A stretch of DNA of 64,000 nt from Thalassolituus oleivorans MIL-1 (GTDB lineage: Bacteria; Pseudomonadota; Gammaproteobacteria; Pseudomonadales; Oceanobacteraceae). Both the position numbers and the translations under genes were made by a program. The number at the start of each line of letters is the position of its first letter. Position 1 is the first letter of the stretch. Below are positions 57,952-64,000 of this stretch, in pieces. A model generated the notes under the pieces. The model was not told the origin of the DNA. It saw nothing but the letters and a program-made list of their open reading frames with translations, and did not search any database. Where the stretch lies: assembly GCF_000355675.1 (NCBI RefSeq), contig NC_020888.1:3678001-3742000 (forward strand). Direction: 5' to 3'.

Positions 57952-59460
57952 TTAAGCAACGCTAAGCTTCATTCCTGCCGCGTTCTGATAATCAACTTCG
58001 GCTGCTAGGTCAGTCGCCGTTAGAGGATGCTCTTCCAGCCACCCCTCAGGCATGGCTAACATTAAATCATCACCGTTGACCGTTAATACCGGTGTCGGCA
58101 CTTCATGCGCATCGCGGCTATGGTTCAGCACCACGGCAATGCGAAGTAAGCGAATTAACTGCAAAGCAGTAGTTTGCTGCCGCTTGGAAAGAACAGACAC
58201 TTCATCTTTTTGAATTTTGCGACGATGGTTACGCACCAGTACCGCTAACATAGTTTGCCCTTGACGGGTAAACCCTAATAAATCGGAATGTTGCAGTAAA
58301 TAAGCTCCGTGCTTATGGAAGCTGCTGTGAGCAATGCTCAATCCAACTTCGTGCAACTCTGCGGCCCACGCCAACGAATTAGAAGCCTCTTTATTCAACG
58401 ACCAATCCGCTTTCACTTGGCTAAACAGCGCTGCTGCCATGACCTTAACGCGTGTCGCCTGATTGGTATCGACGTAAAAGCGTTCCTGTAACGAATCAAT
58501 CGTGCGTTCACGTACATTTTCATGACTAGAGCGCCCAACCAAATCCCATAGAGCACCTTCACGTAAGGCACCATCGGAATAGACCATGCGCTTTAAATCG
58601 AAGGTTTCAAATACCGCGGTTAAAATGGCCAATCCGCCAACAAACACTTGGCGACGCTCGGGTTTAACACCACTAATGTTGACGTCATTTATAGTCTCAA
58701 ACTGCAATGTGAATTCCACCAACTTGGCCAATCCATCAGCCGTCATCCCTTCTTCACTCCAACCATTCTCAATCATGGCTTGCTCAGCCGCGCGAATAGT
58801 ACCCGAAGAACCGACGGCGCTTTCCCAGCCAATCGTTTTATAGTTGGCTTCAATATTCAGCAACTCACGGCGTGCGCCTGCGACAGCTTCTTTAAAACCT
58901 TTTTTAGTGATTTTGCCATCCGGAAAGTAGCGCTGCGTGAACGACACACAGCCCATGTGCAAACTTTCTAGTGCACGCGGCTCAAAACGCTCGCCAATAA
59001 TAAACTCGGTACTGCCACCACCGATGTCGACCACCAAGCGCTTGCCGCCATCATCGGCGAGAGTGTGCGCTACACCAAGATAGATGAGACGGGCTTCTTC
59101 ACGCCCAGCAATCACCTCAATCGGATACCCCAGCACCGCTTCCGCCTGCTCAATAAACACTTGGCGATTGCGAGCCGCGCGCAGGGCGTTAGTGGCTAAT
59201 ACACTGACCCGCGCGGGGTCCATGCCCTGTAAACGCTGGGCAAATTCACGCAGACAAACAAGACCGCGCTCCATGGCCTCATCCGAAAGAATGCTTTGAT
59301 TGTCCAAACCGGCTGCTAATTGGACTTTTTGTCCGCGCTTTTCCAACGTGCGAAGTTCACCCTGAAACTCCTCCGCAACAACCATATGAAAGCTATTAGA
59401 GCCGAGATCTACTGCTGCCATTAACTCCCGTGGCGCATCGGGTGAAGATGTCATATTCAT
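57952..59460 (-). CDS. ppx: Exopolyphosphatase Ppx
   Basis: Ppx degrades polyphosphate from the end. The 502-residue product has the ASKHA-fold motifs AAVDLGSNSFHMVV, VLATNALRAARN, VVDIGGGSTEFIIG and AVGSSGTIRAAE, and the C-terminal HD-like region (WAAELHEVGLSIAHSSFHKHG). It starts at ATG 59460; a second ATG two codons on is possible. It opposes PPK1, so the pair sets polyphosphate levels. It is divergent from trxA. Confidence 0.96.
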   Translation of the reverse strand: MNMTSSPDAPRELMAAVDLGSNSFHMVVAEEFQGELRTLEKRGQKVQLAAGLDNQSILSDEAMERGLVCLREFAQRLQGMDPARVSVLATNALRAARNRQVFIEQAEAVLGYPIEVIAGREEARLIYLGVAHTLADDGGKRLVVDIGGGSTEFIIGERFEPRALESLHMGCVSFTQRYFPDGKITKKGFKEAVAGARRELLNIEANYKTIGWESAVGSSGTIRAAEQAMIENGWSEEGMTADGLAKLVEFTLQFETINDVNISGVKPERRQVFVGGLAILTAVFETFDLKRMVYSDGALREGALWDLVGRSSHENVRERTIDSLQERFYVDTNQATRVKVMAAALFSQVKADWSLNKEASNSLAWAAELHEVGLSIAHSSFHKHGAYLLQHSDLLGFTRQGQTMLAVLVRNHRRKIQKDEVSVLSKRQQTTALQLIRLLRIAVVLNHSRDAHEVPTPVLTVNGDDLMLAMPEGWLEEHPLTATDLAAEVDYQNAAGMKLSVA

Positions 59461-59613
59461 GCGTTGACTTGAAATTCTCGTGATAACCCATATCTATAGG
59501 AGAATATGCAGGCCAATCGGCGCTACGTCCAGTACAGAATCCAATTGATTCCATATCACTGCGGCGTACAATGCGGGTTTGCTATCTTTGATATCCACAG
59601 GGGAAATACACTC

Positions 59614-59940
59614 ATGAGCGACAACATTCTGACCGTAACAGACGATTCTTTTGACGCCGACGTACTAGGCTCTGACTTGCCAGTACTGGTGGACTTCTGG
59701 GCAGAGTGGTGCGGCCCATGCAAAATGATTGCTCCTGTTTTGGAAGAAATCGCTGAAGAATATGCTGGCAAACTTAAGATTGCTAAGCTGAACATCGATC
59801 AAAACGAAGCGACTGCGCCTAAGTTTGGTATTCGCAGCATTCCAACCTTAATTCTATTTAAGAACGGCGCTGCTGAAGCAACTAAAATCGGTGCAATGAG
59901 CAAATCTGAGCTAGTTGCCTTCATCGAACAAGCGATCTAA
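59614..59940 (+). CDS. trxA: Thioredoxin 1 TrxA
   Basis: The 108-residue product has the redox motif WAEWCGPCK at about residues 29-37, the cis-Pro in RSIPTLILF and the standard thioredoxin length. The start is ATG 59614; an earlier in-frame start would add a hydrophobic stretch not usual in TrxA. It lies just before rho, the classic trxA-rho pair, but a strong terminator separates them. Confidence 0.97.
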   Translation: MSDNILTVTDDSFDADVLGSDLPVLVDFWAEWCGPCKMIAPVLEEIAEEYAGKLKIAKLNIDQNEATAPKFGIRSIPTLILFKNGAAEATKIGAMSKSELVAFIEQAI

Positions 59941-59960
59941 ATAGGCCGATTGTCGATTAA

Positions 59961-59998
59961 CCACACAAAAAGGCAAAATACTTCGCCTTTTTGTGTGG
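59961..59998 (+). terminator. Terminator after trxA
   Basis: CCACACAAAAAGGC pairs perfectly over 14 bases with GCCTTTTTGTGTGG around a 10-base loop. The T run lies inside the stem. Downstream to 60153 is the rho leader; nothing else is supported there. Confidence 0.85.
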
Positions 59999-60153
59999 AC
60001 ATGCCATTTTAATATGTCTATATTGCTTAACGCATCTACGAATGACATCGTCATTTATTATCTCGTTCGAAGATGTCTGCATGGCGGTTCTGCCAGTGCC
60101 TCCTTCTTTTGATTTCTTATCAAATTCCAATAACACTGCAATAAAAATCCCTT

Positions 60154-61416
60154 ATGAATCTTTCTGATCTAAAACTGAAATCCGTTCCCGAACTTCTCGA
60201 CATTGCGCGAGAAATGAATTTAGAGAACGTAAGCCGTACCCGTAAACAAGACATCATTTTCGCCGTACTGAAACATCACGCTAAAAGTGGTGAAGACATC
60301 TATGGCGACGGCGTTCTAGAAATCCTGCAAGACGGTTTCGGATTTCTACGTAGTGCTAACAGCTCTTACTTAGCAGGGCCGGATGATATTTATGTATCAC
60401 CGAGCCAGATTCGTCGCTTTAACTTGCGTAAAGGTGACAAAATTGCCGGTAAGATACGTCCGCCAAAAGAAGGTGAACGTTATTTTGCCATGCTTAAAGT
60501 CGCTGAAATCAACGACGACAAGCCGGAAAATGCTAAAAACAAAGTTCTGTTCGAGAACTTAACGCCGTTGTTTCCAAACGAGCGCTTCATCCTAGAGACC
60601 GGCAACGGCTCCACAGAAGATTTGTCTTCGCGTGTATTGGATCTAGTCGCGCCGATTGGTAAAGGCCAACGTGGTTTGATCGTAGCACCGCCGAAAGCCG
60701 GTAAAACCATGCTACTGCAAACTATCGCTCAAGCCATCACTCGCAATTCTCCAGATGTTGAATTGATCGTACTTCTAATCGACGAACGTCCTGAAGAAGT
60801 AACCGAGATGAAACGCTCTGTACGTGGCGAAGTGGTTGCATCTACGTTCGATGAGCCACCAGCACGTCACGTTCAAGTGGCTGAAATGGTTATCGAAAAA
60901 GCGAAACGTTTGGTTGAACATAAGCGTGACGTCGTGATTCTTCTCGATTCAGTAACGCGTCTAGCACGTGCTTACAACACAGTGATCCCATCGTCCGGTA
61001 AAGTACTGACTGGTGGTGTTGATGCCAACGCACTAGAAAAACCAAAACGTTTCTTTGGTGCGGCTCGTAATATCGAAGAAGGCGGTTCATTAACCATTAT
61101 TGCTACGGCATTGGTGGATACCGGCTCTAAGATGGATGAAGTGATCTACGAAGAATTTAAAGGTACTGGTAACCAAGAGTTGCATCTTGATCGTAAGATC
61201 GCTGAAAAGCGCATCTACCCAGCGATCAACATTCGTCGTTCTGGTACTCGTCGCGAAGACATGCTGTTTGATGAAGCGGCATTGCAACGCCTATGGATTC
61301 TGCGCCGTCTGCTTTCAGAAATGGAAGATGTCCAAGGTATCGAGTTTTTGCTTGATAAGCTGCGTCAGACCAAAACCAACGATGACTTCTTCGACTCCAT
61401 GCGTGGTGGCAAGTAA
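60154..61416 (+). CDS. rho: Transcription termination factor Rho
   Basis: Rho is the hexameric RNA helicase that ends factor-dependent transcription. The 420-residue product is the compact gammaproteobacterial type. [14 protein letters not shown] and the RNA-binding DGFGFLRS region form the N-terminal domain, then Walker [12 protein letters not shown], Walker [17 protein letters not shown], the Q-loop [11 protein letters not shown] and the R-loop [19 protein letters not shown] follow. A terminator comes soon after. Confidence 0.99.
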   Translation: MNLSDLKLKSVPELLDIAREMNLENVSRTRKQDIIFAVLKHHAKSGEDIYGDGVLEILQDGFGFLRSANSSYLAGPDDIYVSPSQIRRFNLRKGDKIAGKIRPPKEGERYFAMLKVAEINDDKPENAKNKVLFENLTPLFPNERFILETGNGSTEDLSSRVLDLVAPIGKGQRGLIVAPPKAGKTMLLQTIAQAITRNSPDVELIVLLIDERPEEVTEMKRSVRGEVVASTFDEPPARHVQVAEMVIEKAKRLVEHKRDVVILLDSVTRLARAYNTVIPSSGKVLTGGVDANALEKPKRFFGAARNIEEGGSLTIIATALVDTGSKMDEVIYEEFKGTGNQELHLDRKIAEKRIYPAINIRRSGTRREDMLFDEAALQRLWILRRLLSEMEDVQGIEFLLDKLRQTKTNDDFFDSMRGGK

Positions 61417-61431
61417 GTATCTTTGGAACAT

Positions 61432-61459
61432 AAAAAAACCGCCAAAAGGCGGTTTTTTT
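61432..61459. terminator. Terminator after rho
   Basis: AAAAAAACCGCC pairs with GGCGGTTTTTTT around AAAA, between the convergent rho and TRAP gene ends. Confidence 0.94.
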
Positions 61460-61470
61460 ATAACTTAAAT

Positions 61471-62559
61471 CTAGCGAGCGTTGATATAAGCTTGTTCGCT
61501 AACGGCGTGATACGCCTTCACTTTATCGCGATAGCTAGAGAACGATTCATACACCTTAGCTGACATAGGGTCACCAGCAGCGACTTCCGCCACAACCTCA
61601 TGAGATAGAGCTTTTAATGTCTGCAATACATCGGCAGGGAATGGGCGCACATCGACATGATGTTTTTCTATTAACTCAACCAAAGCACTTTGATTGCGGG
61701 TGGTGTATTCAGCCAGCATGTCATCATTTACCGCTTTAGCGGCAACACGAACAATGGCTTGCAGATCGGCTGGTAAAGTCGCGTAGGCGTCTTTATTGAT
61801 TAAAAACTCCATCATAGAGCCCGGCTCATGCCAGCCTGGATAATAATAGAATTTCGCTACTTTATATAAGCCAAAGGCTAGGTCGTTATAAGGCCCAACC
61901 CATTCCGTCGCGTCGATAGCACCCGTTTGCAATGAGGTAAAGATTTCGCCGCCCGGCAATGTCACAGGCGTACCGCCTGCGCGCGCTAATACTTCACCAC
62001 CTAGACCCGGAATGCGCATTTTCAAACCTTTAAGATCGTCAACGCTGTTAATTTCTTTATTAAACCACCCACCCATTTGTACACCGGTATTACCACCCGA
62101 CATCGGCAGGATATTAAAAGGCGCGTAAACTTCTTCCCACAATTGCTGACCGCCACCGTATTGGATCCAACCGTTCATTTCTTGGGCGGTTAAACCAAAG
62201 GGAACAGAGGTGAAGAATTGCGCCGCTGCTGCTTTGCCTTTCCAGTAGTAAGCACCGCTATGACCCATCTCTGCCGTGCCTTGCGATACAGCATCAAATA
62301 CCTGTAAAGCAGGCACCAATTCACCGGCACCGTATACATGGATTTTTAAACGGCCACCAGACAGCGCTTCGACTTCTTTGGCAAAGCGCTCAGGAGCCGT
62401 ACCTAAACCTGGAAAGTTTTTCGGCCAAGACGTTACCAGCTTCCATTTATACGTTTGTTGTGGTGCTGCTTCACCGGCGGGTGTTTCACAATCCTTGTTA
62501 CAGCCTGCTAGCATCAATGTCGTTGCCGCAGCGAGTAAAACAGTCATTAAACGTTTCAC
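61471..62559 (-). CDS. TRAP transporter substrate-binding lipoprotein, TakP-like
   Basis: The 362-residue product has a lipoprotein signal (LMLAGC, Cys near residue 20), so it is tethered to a membrane. The DctP-family body resembles TakP-type alpha-keto acid binders: LVTSWPKNFPGLG, MGHSGAYYWKGK, LKGLKMRIPGLGGEVL, GAIDATEWVGPYND and YYYPGWHEPG. No dctQ or dctM is in the window; the 2-oxo acid specificity is inferred from likeness. Confidence 0.9.
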   Translation of the reverse strand: MKRLMTVLLAAATTLMLAGCNKDCETPAGEAAPQQTYKWKLVTSWPKNFPGLGTAPERFAKEVEALSGGRLKIHVYGAGELVPALQVFDAVSQGTAEMGHSGAYYWKGKAAAAQFFTSVPFGLTAQEMNGWIQYGGGQQLWEEVYAPFNILPMSGGNTGVQMGGWFNKEINSVDDLKGLKMRIPGLGGEVLARAGGTPVTLPGGEIFTSLQTGAIDATEWVGPYNDLAFGLYKVAKFYYYPGWHEPGSMMEFLINKDAYATLPADLQAIVRVAAKAVNDDMLAEYTTRNQSALVELIEKHHVDVRPFPADVLQTLKALSHEVVAEVAAGDPMSAKVYESFSSYRDKVKAYHAVSEQAYINAR

Positions 62560-62612
62560 GTGCTTCTCCTGTTGTTATTGTTGGTTATTACATTACCCGC
62601 ACTGAGTGCGAT

Positions 62613-64000
62613 TTATAAAGCTTCCAGTTTAGCAAAACTCGCGACCAGCCATTTACTGCCGGTGTCGTCAAAATTCACTTGCACACGCAATCCCGGCCCC
62701 TGCCCTTCAAACTGCAATACCATGCCCTCACCAAACATCTCATGATAGACGCGCTGACCAAGACTAAATGGATATTGTGTCTGCACGAACGCAGGCTCAC
62801 TCTGATAACTTGAGCCACCATAGTTATTGCGGTCTCGGGCCGTTAACGGACGACTTACGCTATTTTTTAAGCGCACTTCTTGAATCAAATCCGAAGGTAT
62901 TTCACGAATAAAACGTGATGGCGTGCTGAAGTTCTCTTGGCCATATAAACGACGACTTTCAGCATGAGTAATAATCAGCTTTTCCATGGCGCGGGTTATA
63001 CCGACGTAAGCAAGACGGCGCTCTTCTTCAAGGCCATCGGCTTCATCCATCGACATCTTATGCGGGAATAAACCTTCTTCCACACCGGCTAATACCACCT
63101 GCGGAAATTCCAAGCCTTTGGCTGAGTGCAGCGTCATCAATTGCACCGCATCATCGTACTCATCCGCTTGTGCATCACCGGCATCCAGTGCCGCGCTATC
63201 AAGAAACACAGCAATAGGGGATAGATCATCGGCTTGCGGATCTTCAGCCTCAGCAGCGGATGGCTCAAATTGTTTAGCCGCATTAATTAACTCTTCAAGG
63301 TTATCAATGCGCGCTTGGCCTTTTTCGCCTTTTTCTTTGCGATGATGCTCAATTAATCCGCTATTAGTAATAACTTGATCCATCAATTCATGCAGAGGCA
63401 AGTCATTCATCCCGACACTGAGTTCGTCGATAAGATCGAGGAAACTTTGCACCGCTGCCGACGCACGCTTAGGCAATAAACCATGTTTAATCGCACCGGC
63501 TGCAGCCTGCCATAACGAGCAGCCATGATCGCGGGCAAAGCTGCGCAAAATATCAACGCTCTTTTCGCCGATGGCACGCGCAGGTACGTTAATGACACGC
63601 TCCATTGCCGCATCATCATCGCGCGTTAACATTAAACGCAAATACGATAACGCGTTCTTAATTTCTAGGCGCTCATAGAAACGCTGGCCACCATAAATAC
63701 GGTAAGGAATGCCCGCACGCAATAGCGCTTCCTCGAGTGTCCGCGACTGCGCATTAGAGCGATATAAAATCGCCATGTCAGTACGCGCACGACCGGCTTT
63801 AGCCCATTCGTCGACTAAATCAGCGATATAACGCGCTTCATCTTGTTCATTGAAGGCGCTGTAGAGAACTATTTTTTCGCCATCTTCATCATCGGTACGC
63901 AACTCTTTACCAAGACGACCTTGGTTATTCGCAATCACCGCATTGGCGGCCGCTAAGATATTCGCGGTAGAACGATAATTTTGCTCAAGCTTAATTAATT
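62613..64000 (-). CDS. uvrD: DNA helicase II UvrD, C-terminal part (cut by window edge)
   Basis: About 462 residues of the C-terminal region are present, starting before QNYRSTANIL (motif IV) near 63970 and ending at TAA 62613. Motifs IV to VI of superfamily 1 helicases are visible: QNYRS, LMTLHSAKGLEFPQVVL and VGITRAMEKLIITHA. The C-terminal domain ending in VNFDDTGSKWLV is of the UvrD type rather than Rep or PcrA. UvrD unwinds DNA in mismatch and nucleotide excision repair. The ATPase Walker motifs lie outside the window. Confidence 0.95.
   Translation of the reverse strand, partial: LIKLEQNYRSTANILAAANAVIANNQGRLGKELRTDDEDGEKIVLYSAFNEQDEARYIADLVDEWAKAGRARTDMAILYRSNAQSRTLEEALLRAGIPYRIYGGQRFYERLEIKNALSYLRLMLTRDDDAAMERVINVPARAIGEKSVDILRSFARDHGCSLWQAAAGAIKHGLLPKRASAAVQSFLDLIDELSVGMNDLPLHELMDQVITNSGLIEHHRKEKGEKGQARIDNLEELINAAKQFEPSAAEAEDPQADDLSPIAVFLDSAALDAGDAQADEYDDAVQLMTLHSAKGLEFPQVVLAGVEEGLFPHKMSMDEADGLEEERRLAYVGITRAMEKLIITHAESRRLYGQENFSTPSRFIREIPSDLIQEVRLKNSVSRPLTARDRNNYGGSSYQSEPAFVQTQYPFSLGQRVYHEMFGEGMVLQFEGQGPGLRVQVNFDDTGSKWLVASFAKLEAL

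Overview
This window carries a compact gammaproteobacterial chromosome segment, most like a marine, moderately halophilic member of the Oceanospirillales. That inference rests on three things: a complete ectoine cluster with its own aspartokinase and MarR regulator; polyhydroxyalkanoate depolymerase, thiolase and an AlkK-like acyl-CoA synthetase; and Pseudomonas-like gene orders (pilU-pilT // yggS-proC-yggT-yggU-metX-metW-DUF4426-rdgB-hemW, and hemB-ppk-ppx-trxA-rho). The genus cannot be fixed from sequence alone; a Thalassolituus-like organism is a guess. No rRNA, tRNA, CRISPR array, insertion sequence or prophage was seen. The first and last genes are cut by the window edges.

Layout. 1-5.6 kb: the start of a putative succinylglutamate desuccinylase-like secreted protein, a 51-residue acidic protein, katG, then a divergent three-gene set: two tandem membrane-anchored paralogues built of Ile-Pro-Val/Ile strands, and a CLCA_X/LPD1-type HExxH protein. 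5.65-17.5 kb: an accessory surface cluster on the minus strand. It holds a DUF6916 protein, three tandem phage-tail-collar (MdpB-like) proteins, a secreted subtilase, a TIGR03032 protein and a 2253-residue surface protein. That last protein has nine exact 94-residue Ig-like repeats, a Ca-binding Asp-rich region, an internal GlyGly-CTERM-like sorting motif and a terminal beta-barrel. A GNAT gene sits inverted inside the cluster.

17.7-21.2 kb: a molybdenum cofactor operon, moaA-mobA-moaB-moaC-moaD-moaE, preceded by a probable Moco riboswitch and closed by a terminator. 21.2-30.6 kb: type IV pilus retraction ATPases facing a conserved housekeeping run for PLP homeostasis, proline, methionine, nucleotide sanitation and HemW. 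30.6-37.3 kb: a patatin-like lipase, a TPR membrane protein overlapping ask_ect, then ectCBA and divergent ectR, with direct repeats and a palindrome in the control region.

37.5-43.2 kb: thiolase, acyl-CoA synthetase, an MFS transporter and PHA depolymerase, pointing to storage and fatty acid metabolism. 43.4-49.3 kb: mixed small units (Mpo1-like, MATE, a solute-binding protein, DUF481 and Spy-like envelope proteins, Smr, PlsC). 49.4-64 kb: ilvA, rpiA, a lone YdbH-like AsmA-type protein, a repetitive palindromic element, hemB, ppk1, ppx, trxA, rho, a TakP-like TRAP lipoprotein and the 3' part of uvrD.

The accessory surface cluster (about 5.65-17.5 kb) is the best candidate for an undescribed system. 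Tight spacing suggests the giant protein, a protease, a TIGR03032 protein and the collar proteins are expressed together.
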